Shown here: positions 32,126 through 43,647 of the stretch, in pieces | Layout: each line of letters opens with the position of its first letter | Numbering within the stretch: position 1 is the first letter of the stretch | From: Limnephilus marmoratus | Lineage: Eukaryota; Arthropoda; Insecta; Trichoptera; Limnephilidae | Assembly: GCA_917880885.1 (NCBI GenBank) | Contig: OU862917.1 | Coordinates: 53,180,727 to 53,244,726 of the forward strand | DNA: 64,000 nt | Direction: 5' to 3' | The notes under the pieces: generated by a model | Told to the model about the DNA's origin: nothing | Databases searched by the model: none | The model's input: only the letters and a program-made list of their open reading frames with translations | Made by a program: the position numbers and the translations under genes

Positions 32126-33589
32126 ACACAAACGTAATCACGATAATACTTTTGGCCGTGAAAATCTCAAATCATATCGTTTTCCATAATGTTGTGTTTA
32201 AATAAAATACATAGATCCATCCATTCACTACAGATACATTCAGTGCACAGTATTCTACATTTAATCTTCTGTTAAAATAAGTTTGTTATTATTTTATAAC
32301 CGATTAAAATTCCCCTGAGTTTGTAAGTACAATCTGGCAAAACAGTTGACAAGAGTAAATTACGTGATTACGTTTAAAAGACAACAAAAACGCGGTAACA
32401 AAAAAACTGGCGCATATGTGTTTACAGCGAAGTGTAAACTGAAGGTTAATTTAGTATCTTTTGTGGTACCTTTTACGATAAGTCAGCGTTACGAGAAAAT
32501 TAAGGCAAAAAGACAAAATTCGTGGTACCGGAAGCAACCGTCGCGCGGCGCGTCGTGCGTTATCGGCTGTCAAATGTCTGTGATTTCTAATCTATGGCTT
32601 TCAATGACCTGTCTATGTAGATGTCAGTTGGTGTGGATTAATTTCTTCTTAAAAACACGAATTACTATTATTAGTTGTTTTTTACATTATTATAAGGCAT
32701 AATAAGAGTTCGCAAATGACTATCCGTTTGTTGTGTTATTTTGGTGTTTGCACACGAAGATATTCGATTCGCAAATTTTCCCGCGACTGAAATACTACTA
32801 CTTTTAAGAATTGGTGTCTTAACACAAGCGCAGTATTAGGTCGTTAGCGCGTTACGTAATACCGCATTTAAGAAAACTGTCAAAATGTGTCGTATACGTC
32901 CGATTAACATGCGTTACGCTGACGCAAAAGATTCAAAATCACCTACAGTTATGATTTGCAAAATTATTGTGTTTTAATTAGTCAATGTGATAATCTTAAT
33001 ATTCTTACGAAATACTTATATAAATGTATTTTTATTTTACATACGTAAGCCATTCACCAAATACAAATCTGAAAATCGCCTTATTTTGAGTCTATGTCTT
33101 CTGCAAGATGTACGTTTCTAAAAACCTCGATGTATTTGAGATACATTATTTTCCTTGTTACCAACTATTTATAGTTCAAAGAATCCATTACGTTTTAATT
33201 AAAATCGGTGACCATTTCAACACACCATCCATTGTTCTTCTAATATCGGTGGGGCCCGTGGGCGCGCAGCTGGCCTATGGGATTATTTTAATCCGGATGA
33301 AGATTTGTGTAGAATAAAGGCCAATCGGGGGATTAGACCATTTTGGCTGGACCGAGTGGTATCACGGAATGGATTAGGGATAAAATCAGTGCTGGATTTG
33401 GTTTTGATGAGGCTGTAAGCCATAAAACATGAGGCCAAACCCTTAGCACGATTCAGGAACAACCGTTTAAATGCGCTGTGTAAAAATTACATACTTACGA
33501 ATTTCTTATTTTGAAAATGTTAGATGACAAAATTGAAATAAGGTGAATTTTAATATAAATCCTATTTTTATTATTATTTTTTTACATTA
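32126..33589. other. No feature recognised
   Basis: AT-rich. A frame at 32346-32702 has no domain; a short GC-rich patch near 33240-33275 is not in a longer frame. Confidence 0.45.
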
Positions 33590-33956
33590 GCTCTTGACGG
33601 CAAGAGACGGTCGAGGGGCAAGGCTCTCAAACACGAAAACGCCAATCAATCAAATTTTATTTGATTGATTCGTGTTTTCACAATTTAACCATTTTAAATA
33701 ATATAAGGTATCTTTGCGGTGTGTTCCAGAGTGGAAGATACTCTCAGTATCGCCATGGTGCAAGACCACCACTGAGAATTGAAACATTGTTTTAAATGGT
33801 GTTTGGTGACTAGGTCTGAATAGCCTGGTACTTCCCCACTTTTCTTTTCCCCATCTCCTTCCCCTCCTCACTTACCTCTACCCTCACAGCATACCCCAAT
33901 TGGGGATGCCCTAGTCTCACTGGCTCCAGACGGTTGGGAGTAGTTGGGACTCTTGT
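33590..33956 (+). repeat. tRNA-headed SINE
   Basis: A partial tRNA-like head (GACGGTCGAGGGGCAAGGCTC) leads to the family body: GTTCCAGAGTGGAAG, AAGACCACC, TGGTGACTAGGTCTGAATAG, a pyrimidine-rich stretch and TGGGGATGCC...CTCCAGACGG. Other copies: 35.1, 37.9, 49.2 (+), 23.2, 46.9, 49.8 kb (-). Confidence 0.75.
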
Positions 33957-34015
33957 CAATCGCGTCAAATGGATTTGTAAACTGACGCTCTGGTTGGTTT
34001 CGACGTTAACCTAAC

Positions 34016-34251
34016 TGGATCTGGCTCCCTAGCACGGTCGATCGATAAGGCCTGATAGGATAACTTTTGGTAACTTCTCATCGTTCCCTAGCACGACTGC
34101 AGATCGCTAACGTACAAAAAACACTTGACGTCGAACGTATTAAGAACACTCTGTCATTGTGAACTGTTACTTATTCGTTAGCGATCTGCAATCATGCTGG
34201 GAACGATGAGAAGTTACCAATCAATCCTTATAGATCGACTATGCTAGGATC
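34016..34251. mobile_element. MITE with ~85-bp inverted repeats
   Basis: The left arm (CCTAGCACGGTCGATCG, then GGTAACTTCTCATCGTTCCC, then GCAGATCGCTAACG) is inverted at the right (CGTTAGCGATCTGCAATCAT...GATCGACTATGCTAGG). It is the uninterrupted version of the element at 23404-24095. Confidence 0.85.
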
Positions 34252-35119
34252 CATGGACGCCATTGCGAAGATTGACAACAATTTGAAGTCATCTGACCTT
34301 GAATTCTTTTGAGCCACTTAAAACTGCAATTTGGACCCGTTTTTAAAATGTTGTGAGTACATTTTTTGCTCATCCAAAAATGCATATTTACAATATAAAT
34401 TTGCTAACAAAAAAACTGGCATTTGATTTAAACAAATAAACTACATTTACTCATAAATTACATATGTATTTAACAAATAAACTACATTTACTCATAAACT
34501 ACATGTGTATTTAATAAATAAACTACATTTACTCATCCCAATCAAATAATTAAAATCAATAACCCCCCTTACTAATAAGGGTGTTTTAAATTAAAACTGA
34601 TTAACGATCATTTTGCCGAACTTTAATAATTGCGTGAAATTAAGAATACGTTTGTTAGGTAGTAAGGCCCTAAGAGAAAATACACAACATTTCCTTTATT
34701 CTGTGGTTAAAACATGTTCTTTGCCTCTCAGTAGATTTCAGTTCTCATTTACGAAATTAATTAAAGTAAGTATTAAAGGCGTGAAATCTTTATGCACAAT
34801 TTGAATAAATTGAGTTTACTTAGATTTTAAAGGGTTGAAGATAATTATATACCTGAATATTTACACGATAAAATAATAAAACGAGTCCTTTAAATATTGT
34901 TTATTCAGCTTATCGGTAATCCCAGCTGGAAGAAAGTCCTATTGGCTAGTGTCAATTTTAAAAATGACACACCCCCGACAAAAAAAATTTTTGACATAAA
35001 TTATAATCTAAAATCCAATGAAAAAAAAAGAAATTTTTCGTCATGAAATTTTTATCGAGTTTTTTCTCTTCTCCATTTATTACCTTATAATTTAGAAAAA
35101 AAACCTCATGATTTTGTTC
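34252..35119. repeat. AT-rich DNA with a 41-bp tandem repeat (34432-34537)
   Basis: AAATAAACTACATTTACTCA occurs about 41 bp apart three times. Nothing else is recognised. Confidence 0.6.
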
Positions 35120-35457
35120 AACGACGGCCTCCGAAGTCGCGGGATCGAACCCCGGCGTGCGTAAATAAATTAGTGTTATTTCACAATTAATTCATTTAAA
35201 ATAGTACTTGTATATTTGCGGCACGTTCCAGACTGAAAGATGCTCGCAGTATCGCCCTGGTGTAAGACCACCATTCAAAATTGAAACGTTGCTTGAAATG
35301 GCTTTAGCCGCATTTGGTGACCAGATCTGAATAGCCAGGTACTTCCCCACCTTCCTCTTCCCTATCTTCTTCCTCTCCCCACTATCTTTAGCCTCACAAC
35401 TTATTCCAATTGGGGATGTCATAGTCTCACGTGCTCCAGACGGGAGCAGCTGGGACT
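35120..35457 (+). repeat. tRNA-headed SINE
   Basis: The head retains a good box B, GGGATCGAACCCCGG, followed by the family body to GGGAGCAGCTGGGAC. A reverse-strand LINE begins directly after it. Confidence 0.75.
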
Positions 35458-36405
35458 TTTTTTTATTTTATTTATTTATTTATTTGAGACACAAACAGGA
35501 TATTTATAGAACATTCTTGCGGGTAATATGAAACAAATATAAATATAAATTTCCCTAGACTAAAATGTGTCTGCAGTAATCATATTTGCAATACAGTAAT
35601 TCACAGAAGCAAACGCTTGAAAAACAATATAAGTATTTTATGCATAACTTAAAAACTTAATTACAAAAATTGAAATACATAATAAGTGGAAAATATTTAT
35701 GAAGTATTTATTAAAATATTATAAAACAACAAACATTTTTTTTAGGTACACAATTCGTGGGTATATTTCTTATAACAAGTTATGTTATTTACAAAAATAC
35801 CTATGATAGTGTGTTTTAGCAAGATCGTTGTATGTATGATCGAGACATTCTAGACATAGGATTAAAATATCCAGTATTTTTGGTAAAAATTTCGGTCCTA
35901 AATATGTTAAGGTTTCTGGTAGATTTGGGCCTGGCGTATAACTTGATTTGATTGACTAAGTTACTGTCTACTCGATTATTCATAATTTTATAAAGCGAGA
36001 GGTCATTTATGTTTCGTCTTTTAACTCTAGGATCCCTTATTTGAAATATGTACTTTATTCCTCTTGTGAAGTATTCACAAAAAATAAAATGAGAAGAAAT
36101 TTTTTTCATGCTTTTAAAATAGGTACTACATTTTACACGCGTTTCATAAATTTTCAGACATTCAACAATCATAAGACTGAGCGCAGCGAAGTGTCTGCAA
36201 ATTTGTTTGTGCCTACGCTCCTTTTCCACTCAGTAAAGATTATTTTTTCAAATGTGCTTATTTGTACATCCATATCCGCATTTTTGTCAATCTTAAGATG
36301 CCTATTTGCATGAGGAATTTTTGAAATAGAATTGTGATACTTACAAATATTTATAAGTAAGAACTTGACTACTTTTGGTTTATGTTGGACGTCTACACTG
36401 TTCAC
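35458..36405 (-). pseudogene. LINE C-terminal fragment, minus strand
   Basis: The minus frame 35816-36229 reads RDPRVKRRNINDLSLYKIMN and later YFNPMSRMSRSYI, matching the final region of R1/Jockey-type non-LTR ORF2 proteins. The 3' end is an (AAATA)n-like tail seen on plus as TTATTTATTTATTTATTTG (35468-35487). The reverse-transcriptase core is missing. Confidence 0.65.
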
Positions 36406-36824
36406 AGAGTACTGGTTTAATTTCCTAGTAAAACGTACTGTTTAACCCCTCTCTTGAGTTAGCCGCGAATCAAACTAAACTAAAGCTCGATTTAGTACGG
36501 TATTATTGGTTTGATTCTTCGCTTAGGTACAAATGTTTTCCCACCCGAAAATCCACGAAATCTTTGCATGAAAGAAAACTGTTGAAAATTTGGTTGAGAG
36601 CTTTCAATTTAATGTGCGTTTTCCAAAGGTAGATGGCGCTCGCATCTAAAATAATAAATAATTATTTCCTGGAAAAACCAAATGCAATGGAGTATATTTT
36701 TTGGTAGTTTTTCAAATATTTTGGTTAACAAAGAAAGGGGCTTTTCAACACCCCTCTGAAAAGTCATGTTTTTTTTAAATAGCCCATAACCTAACCTAAC
36801 GTAACCTACTTAACCAATTTTTGA
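36406..36824. other. Unassigned; short inverted repeat near 36472-36517
   Basis: GCGAATCAAAC and GTTTGATTCTTCGC form a small imperfect hairpin. No coding frame. Confidence 0.4.
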
Positions 36825-37035
36825 AATGAAAACTATTATCACCATTGTGGTTTGAAACTCGATGAAATGAAAAATAGCGACACTAAAATAAACTATTTAA
36901 CCTGCGAGAGAATGAGATAGTATAATCGGTCTCCTCTATGTGCGGTGCTTCATAGTCTCCTCACTCTTGTCTACTTTAGTTTTCTGAAGGCTTCACTTCT
37001 ACCGCGTGCGAATTGCACACTCTGATTTTTTTTAA
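36825..37035 (-). repeat. Interspersed repeat R-E, reverse
   Basis: CCTGCGAGAGAATGAGAT, GTCTACTTTAGTTTTCTGAAGG and CTTCTACCGCGTGCGAATTG are the inverse of the copy at 43150-43360; fragments also at 49.7 and 50.1 kb. Confidence 0.65.
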
Positions 37036-37737
37036 TCACTTTTAATAACTTTTCAAATAAAGTTGTAAATTATTGAGTTGTCCGGTCACCAATATTTTGG
37101 GTCTGTATTATTTCTTTATTAAAAATTGCGCTAGTATCGCGCTGGCTTTGGCTCTTTTTGATGGCATTGTGTTTGGTTACCGATGAAGCAAGAAAAATTG
37201 AATTTAAAATTTAAAAAGATCTACAATTTAAATAATTTTCTTTCCCCACCATATTACATACTTTCAACATTTCCCCGAAGTTGTGATCATCTAGTTTCAC
37301 AGACTCTGTACAGATGGCTCTCTTGTACAGTATCAAAATGTTTTTAAAAATACAATTACCAAAGGTTGTCGGATGTTGTTGGTTGAGTAGTTGGATAAAA
37401 TAAAGCTTCAAAGAGTTACATCTAATCGCCTTGGAAGCTATCCAATTAAATTTCTAAAGCCTCGAGAAGTGTGACACTGCCTTAATCTTTTCAAATAGAG
37501 TTGGCCGTGCAGACTGTACACAGTGTACACTGTACAGGTGATCGAAAGAATTAATTTATGATACAATTTACCCGTGAAAAATCACGATCACACATAATAT
37601 TATACTCGTAAATGTGGGATTTGTAAATTTGAAAGTTTATGGCTGTCTTTTCAGACAGAATGATAACATTTTTAAATACTTACCTACAATTTCATAATTC
37701 TGCGGTTTATTTACACCAGCAGAAAACATAAAATAAT
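37036..37737. other. No feature recognised
   Basis: AT-rich, no coding frame beyond chance length. Confidence 0.5.
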
Positions 37738-37795
37738 TGTCACGGCTGAGAATCGAACTACGCTGACCATTACACCACCAACGGTAAGAACGGTG
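37738..37795 (-). repeat. tRNA-like fragment (SINE head)
   Basis: On the minus strand TTGGTGGTGTAATGGTCAGC (box A-like) precedes GTAGTTCGATTCTCAGCC (box B-like), in tRNA order but without a full cloverleaf. Probably a retroposed head, not a tRNA gene. Confidence 0.45.
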
Positions 37796-37875
37796 GCATA
37801 AATTCATGTATATCGAAAATAAAAATAAACCAATGTATATTCAAATTTTAGAATATTACGTGAAACAAAGACATT

Positions 37876-38280
37876 ATGCCTCCGTGGTCGAGGGCAAGGC
37901 TCTCGACTAGCGATTTGTAAGTCACGGATTCAGATCCTGGCGTACGCAAGTAAATTTTATTCGATTGATTTGTTTTTTTTTTCACAATTTAATTATTTAA
38001 TAAAATAAAAGGTATATTTGCGGCACGTTCCAGAGTGGAAGATAATCTCAGAATCGCCCTGTTGTAAGACCACCATTCAGAATTAAAACGCTGCTTGAAA
38101 TGGCTTTAGCCGTGTTTGGTGACTAGATATGAATAGCCAGGCACTTCTCCACCTTCCTTTTCTTCATTTCATTCACCTCCCCACTTTACTTCAGCGTCAC
38201 AATATACCTTAATTGGGGATGCCATAATCTCACTGGCTCCAGGCGGTTGAGAGCAGTTGTTTATATACATGCACTCTTGT
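37876..38280 (+). repeat. tRNA-headed SINE, best-preserved copy
   Basis: TGCCTCCGTGGTCGAGGGC, then AAGGCTCTCGACTAGCG and GTCACGGATTCAGATCCTGG form a near-complete tRNA-like head with A and B box regions. The body shared with six other copies follows. Confidence 0.8.
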
Positions 38281-38327
38281 GCGGTATACACATTAAAAAA
38301 ATCAACCTAAATTATTTTTATTGTTAA

Positions 38328-39079
38328 CTAGCTGGTCCCGGCATGCGTTGCGATGCCATATAATAAAGAAATTGTTTCTCCCTGAGTGTCCTTTTCCCTT
38401 CCGCCTCCCCTTCTTCTCCTGCGTCCTCTTCCCCTCTCGCGTTCCCACTCCGTCACCTCCACCTTCCCTCTTCCCACTCCACTCCTCCCCTTTCCCCGTC
38501 CCGCGAACCCCCCTCCCGAGTTTCCCTCCCCCCTCACACGTCCCCTTCCCCTCCCGCGTTCCCCTTCCACCTTCCCCGCCTTCCCTCTTCCCTTTCCCGC
38601 TCCCTCGTCCCGCCAACTCTCCACCCGCGTTCCATATATTCACTCCCAGTACATTCAGTTTTTAAACAGCCCGCGTGCCACCTTTTACAAATTTTTATTC
38701 AAATTTCCATTTTTCATGTATATTAAATTTGGTACCTAACATAGCTACCTATTTAAAATATCAGAAATTCTTCATTCGATTCAAAATATTAGGGGAGTAC
38801 CTACTTCAAATAAATTTTTCAACTTTTCAAAAATAGAATCCTGATTGAACAATCATTCATTGTTTTGCAAAATGTCATTCTCTAACACGCGAACTGTCAA
38901 ACGTGCGATGTTTTCTGTTATTATCTAATTTTCTGCGCAATTTTCTTAATTTTTCTCTCCGTAAGAACCATCCTCGAACTTCAAGGAATATTCTAAAAAA
39001 AGAATTAGCGAAATCGGTTCAGCCGCTCTCGAGATTTGCGCTTACCAACAAATTTAGCGATTCATTTTTATATTATAGA
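38328..39079 (-). mobile_element. Non-autonomous Helitron-like element, 752 bp
   Basis: On the minus strand it runs from TCTATAATATAAAAATGAAT to a 3' hairpin (GGCAT...ATGCC) and terminal CTAG, between A and T. The plus strand carries a long C/T tract (38380-38630), so the element strand is purine-rich, as in the copies at 11.4, 13.6 and 52.5 kb. Frames of >100 residues on both strands here come from this tract. Confidence 0.75.
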
Positions 39080-39514
39080 TTATTTACATTTGCGAAAATT
39101 TTACTTCATGAATTCTACATTCTGCCTTTAAATAATGCCAAGAGTGTAAGAATGCTTAAGTACTCACCTACCCAACAAAGACATATTTTTCCAACATAAA
39201 AATCTAAAATGAGTTTTAGGTTTACTTCTATGTAATTCTTGATAGCGTGAGAAAGGTGCATAATTTGCCTAGGTCATGTCGTTTCAAGTTATACCCTTTG
39301 AGACCCAAGGCTGTTTTAAACAATACGAAAAGCTGATTAAAACAGTTACTATGGTGACTAAACATTATATTACAGGGTATTTGATAATATTAACTACCTC
39401 CCGACTACTTTTGATACGTGTTTGAAAAGTCATACTACTAACAATCGTAATAGTATATCCCCTTTCACATCAGGACATCTATACAAAGAACTCTTACATG
39501 ATTTTAGTAGGTAA
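39080..39514. other. No feature recognised
   Basis: AT-rich, no coding frame. Confidence 0.5.
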
Positions 39515-40661
39515 CTAGCTGACCCGACGAACTTCGTACCGCCTCAGAATCAATAACGGTTGAATTAAATTAGGATTTTTTATTAAATTAAGAATAACAC
39601 AATGAAGCAATTATCGATGCCCAACTGTCCGTGTTTTGTTTTGTCAGTATCAGAGATGGCGTTGTTTACGGATTTATATGTTTTGTGATTTTTTGCTTTT
39701 CCACTTACTTACGGGAATTTTTGAAAGGAAGTGGCTACGGGTGCCGCCGCCCCGGGAACCATTTATTGGATAACCAACACTTCTGCCATAGGTCACCCCA
39801 AGTGGTTCGCTACGTTTGGTGATTTAGCAGGGATGCCCGGGTTCATAGGGTGACTTTTGTGCGGGTCTTGGCGGTGGATGCGTCTGCCCACCTGCTGCGT
39901 GGCGGGCCGGATCGAGAGAGACTGGTTGAGGAGGGCCTTTTGACCTTTCTAGCCGGATTCTCTCGGCCAATGGGTCGAAATAGTCAGGCTGGAAAAGTCA
40001 AGGTAAAAGGTCAATTCCGGTCAAGTCAATGGCCTTGCACCGCAGTTGGAGGGATGGATTCACTCCCGGATACACTGACCTCCAGATTCCTACCCACCCC
40101 TCATGCCCTTTTCCTTCCCAGAACATCCTATCCTACTCTTCCATTAAAAAAACCCTCCACACAGCATCCCCTAAGATGACATAAGTCCTGAGTGGAGCTT
40201 ACGTAAAAAAATGCGTTTTATTTCAGAGATTTAATATTATTGTATTTTTCCTTTGGAGGGGTGCAGCGACATACGTTCACCGTTTGTCTCATTTTCGACT
40301 ATTGACATTTAGTGTGTAAGAAAGAAGGGCAACATTATAAGATTAAGAACAAAAGAAAAACAATCAGTGCATTGACATTTGACGTTTTTGAATTTTTGGA
40401 ATTCACGCACAGTTAAATATTATACCTATCACAATATTGCTGCAGTTCTTTCAAAATATGAGAATTCGTTCCACACAAAATGTATGCAAATTTTTTTTTT
40501 TTTTATAACTCTCTTTTTCGTGAATTTTTGCGATGTTTTAATGGTTATTCTGTTATCCGGGGCGGAGACAAATCCAACAAATCAAAGATCATCAAAAACG
40601 GTCCAGCCGATCTCGAGTTACAAATAGTGTAACTAACCCGACTTTGTTTTATATATTAAGA
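39515..40661 (-). mobile_element. Non-autonomous Helitron-like element holding R-A
   Basis: The minus strand starts TCTTAATATATAAAACAAAG and ends in CTAG (39515-39518) between A and T. Its body shares the CTGCAGTTCTTTCAAAATAT block (reverse) with the element at 11383-11875. A copy of R-A (about 39725-40215, plus) lies inside and roughly doubles its length. Confidence 0.7.
39725..40215 (+). repeat. Interspersed repeat R-A, near-full copy
   Basis: Begins GCCGCCGCCCCGGGAACC, continues TATTGGATAACCAACAC and GTGGTTCGCTACGTTTGG, and ends CTCCACACAGCATCCCC before an A-rich run. The A-rich 3' end suggests a retroposon, but no polymerase III head is clear. Confidence 0.65.
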
Positions 40662-40984
40662 TTAAGATTATAAACAGTACCTCTGAAAATGAAAAACACG
40701 CACAGATTGCATGCCATTTTCAAGAAAAATTTCGTAAAACTTGTATCCTTTCTTTCTCCCCAAAGGTTCAAATAAACGAAGCACGAAGTTATATAAGTTT
40801 ATACTACCACGAAAAGGCAAATTGATATTTGAACCGATAATTTTTTTAATCACTGCACGAATTAAATTTGTTGTCCTGACTATTTACGTTAATGATCAGG
40901 AAAATCTTTCAACAAAATTTAACCACATACCGTATACCCTAAATTCTAAGGAAACCAGTCAGCGTTTGGTCAATACAAACGTAT
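40662..40984. other. No feature recognised
   Basis: AT-rich; two overlapping small frames without domains. Confidence 0.5.
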
Positions 40985-42200
40985 TCCTAAATTTCCTCTC
41001 TGGATTTTGACACTAGTGCAAATGTTATTTAATATAATATAGATATGATGCCACTAGCGTGTCGTTTTTTTTACTTTTTTTCTAACGTTTTGTTTGTTTG
41101 ACAAATTACTTCTTATATGAGTTAGGACCCTAAAAAAATCGTTAAAATCCTGAGTTTGAACGCCATCAACGGACGCACAGTGATTCGTTTCATACATGCT
41201 AGACGCTAAAAACTCTTAGACATGATTAAATTATTTTTAACCCTTTATTGAGGTGTAGTCAATACTAATTTTATAAAAATTAGTGTTAAAAATGATTAAT
41301 ATTTTTTTTCCTATCGTTTTTTTATTTTATTTTTATTTTTTCATAATTTTTAAATAATGTGTTAATAGAGTATTTGAGATTTATAATAAAACAATTATAC
41401 GAAAAAAGTAAAAAAAGTGTATTTTGAGAGTAATAAATTGCTAAAATTACGGTTTGTTTTCGGCTTATATTCAAAGATATAAGCCTAGTTTGGTTTTTCA
41501 ATTTTTTTTACCACTTGCACTGAGCTTATCAAGTTCAAATGTACTTAAAATTTTGTTAAACATTCCCTCAAGCTTTTCTTTCTTCGGCAAACTCTTCCAT
41601 GTCACGAACAATTCTAGACTGGAAATCTCGTATGTGGTTCCTGTAAAATGAAAAAATAATAATAATGTGGATTCGTGTGGGTTAATATCGAAACTGATAT
41701 GAATAGAATATTAGTTGCACTATTTAAAAAAAAGAAAATTATCGTGCAATTTTGATATACTCTCTGAGATAAACTCTCGAGAAGTTAGAAATTTAATATT
41801 TTTTAGGCCAAAAAAATACACAAAACTTATTTATTATTTAAAAAACCATAAAAATTATTTACACTAAAGTATCAAGAAAAAACTTTAAAACATACCTTCC
41901 AAAGTGGCCACCATTTTACAGAACCGTAAAAAAACACCTTTCAAACTTAGTACACAATTTTAAAAGTCGAGCTGCGACGAGCGAATAAATGCAAATGATA
42001 ATTTCAAAACACATTATTCGACTTTAGGCCTCTGGTATGAGTCAATGCGTGCACTAATCACCCCAATTAAGCATGCATTTATTGTCCTGTCTATCTGGTA
42101 ATGTCGCCATGACGTCATTGTTTGGGAATTTAAAAGTGACTGTGAAACGAATCACTGTGCGACGTCCAGTACACAAATTAGATTAGAGGAAAATTGAGAC
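40985..42200 (-). repeat. Interspersed repeat R-B, reverse, split by a TIR element
   Basis: CTCTGGATTTTGACACTAGT...AACGCCATCAACGGAC on the left and GTCCAGTACACAAATTAGA on the right match the continuous copy at 60.4-60.6 kb once the TIR element is removed. Confidence 0.6.
41175..42160. mobile_element. TIR element, 986 bp, 3-bp target duplication
   Basis: GCACAGTGATTCGTTTCA (41175) is inverted at the right end (TGAAACGAATCACTGTGC, 42143-42160) and GAC flanks both sides. The AT-rich interior has no transposase. Superfamily not assigned; 3-bp duplications occur in Harbinger and CACTA-type elements. Confidence 0.8.
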
Positions 42201-43149
42201 CCTTTTATGGAGCTATATTTAACAAATATTGTAAAAGTTTCTGAATAAAATGTTCAATGCAGTACTTCAAAAATAAAACCATAAATTTTTTACTTGCATG
42301 GCGTTGCGTTTTACTGAACGATTTTCCTAATTATTTGCCTAGTGGGGACGGAGAGCCTGTTAGTGTAAAAGAGGTTAACATTATTTATTTAACATTACTT
42401 TCATTAAAATAAATAATGCCATCACAAGTTAAAAAAAACCTTTCCGAAGAAGCTTTCTTCGAAAAATTAACACATTTATTTAAATCGTGTAATTCAAATG
42501 GTACTTTTGTCTCGGGGTCGCACCGACTTGACCCACTTTGCACTCGGCTTGAGTGTGCATCCCGGGATCTCGGCTAATGCGATTGGGTTCAAATTCATAC
42601 CAGATCTGTCAAAAGGGGGTGGGGTGCAGAACGGAGGAGTAATTACTGCCGGTTGGGGGGAGGGAGTGGGGGCACGCAGTAGTAGGGTAGGAGGAGAAAC
42701 AGGGGTGAAAGGTTCATGAAAGATTGCATGCCAAGCAAGAGTAACCCTAACACCAGAAAGCAAAGTTCTACGTAAACATTTTCATTTGAACAATTCAATT
42801 ACGTTGATAAGCAGTTTTCTTTTAAGTTTTTCAACTTTGTAGTATTTTTACATTAATGTTGGTACCAATCAAAATCAATACCAATCACCGTCTACTAAGA
42901 TACCCGGAAACTTTCCATATTCCTTTCCAAAGAACCAACTTAACCTTCTCACGATCTCTTCTCACGAGTTTATATATATTGTTTTCTTACATGCACCAAT
43001 AATATTTTTTAGAGTTTATATATATTGTTTTACATTTGGTTGGAATTTAGTCATCGTTAATTATTTTATTTTCTTTTATATCAAAAATACCTTGAATATT
43101 GTAGGTTCCACCCGTCCTAAAATGAGTTTTGTAACTCATCGGGAATGCC
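42201..43149. other. Unassigned, with a GC-rich patch at 42500-42730
   Basis: The patch (GGGGTCGCACCGACTTGACC through a G-rich tract) is open on both strands (73 and 89 residues) but has no recognisable domain and no clear splice context. Either an unknown repeat or an exon I do not recognise. Confidence 0.25.
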
Positions 43150-43360
43150 CCAGTAAGAAAAAAATACAAGTGTGCAATTCACACGCGGTAGAAATGAAAC
43201 CTTCTGAAAACTAAAGTAGACAAGAGTCCGATTATTCCATCTCATTCTCTCGCAGGCTAAGTCCTATAAGAGTATGTGTTTGTCTCTTTTTAGTGTCACT
43301 TTTTCGGTTCATCGAGTTTCAAATCACAACGGTGATGGAGAAGTTTTCACTTCAAAAAAT
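43150..43360 (+). repeat. Interspersed repeat R-E
   Basis: GTGCAATTCACACGCGGTAG, CTCATTCTCTCGCAGGCT and ATCGAGTTTCAAATCACAAC are shared with 50.1 kb (same strand) and 36.9 kb (reverse). Confidence 0.65.
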
Positions 43361-43369
43361 AAAACTAAA

Positions 43370-43647
43370 AAACCTTGACTTGTTGCTGCGGCTAATGAAA
43401 CACAACGCCACGCCATTACCCAACCTTTAGAACCAACGCCATCTGTCAAATCAAATCCACACCGCCCGCTTCCTTTATTTATATATTTCAACCAATTTAC
43501 ACAAAATCTTGACAAATTATATACCTAAAAACCTTCCTCATGCATCACTCTATCTACTGGTGAAAACCGCATGAAAGTTCGTTGCGTAATTTAAAAGATC
43601 TAAGCGCACAGACAGCGGGAGCGACTTCATTTTATACTATATAAAGA
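43370..43647 (-). mobile_element. Helitron-like element, 3' end missing
   Basis: On the minus strand it begins TCTTTATATAGTATAAAATG, followed by AAGTCGCT, and is similar to 56209-56480 (shared ATGCGGTTT...CACCAGTAGATAGAG block). The CTAG end is replaced by unrelated bases. Confidence 0.6.

Noticed and set aside
37738..37795. A functional tRNA gene
   Set aside because: Box A and B-like motifs are present but acceptor and other stems do not close; more likely a SINE head.
38302..38739. Overlapping frames of 98-117 residues on both strands
   Set aside because: Pro/Ser- or Gly/Arg/Glu-rich translations of the C/T tract of a Helitron-like element; stop codons are rare in such composition.
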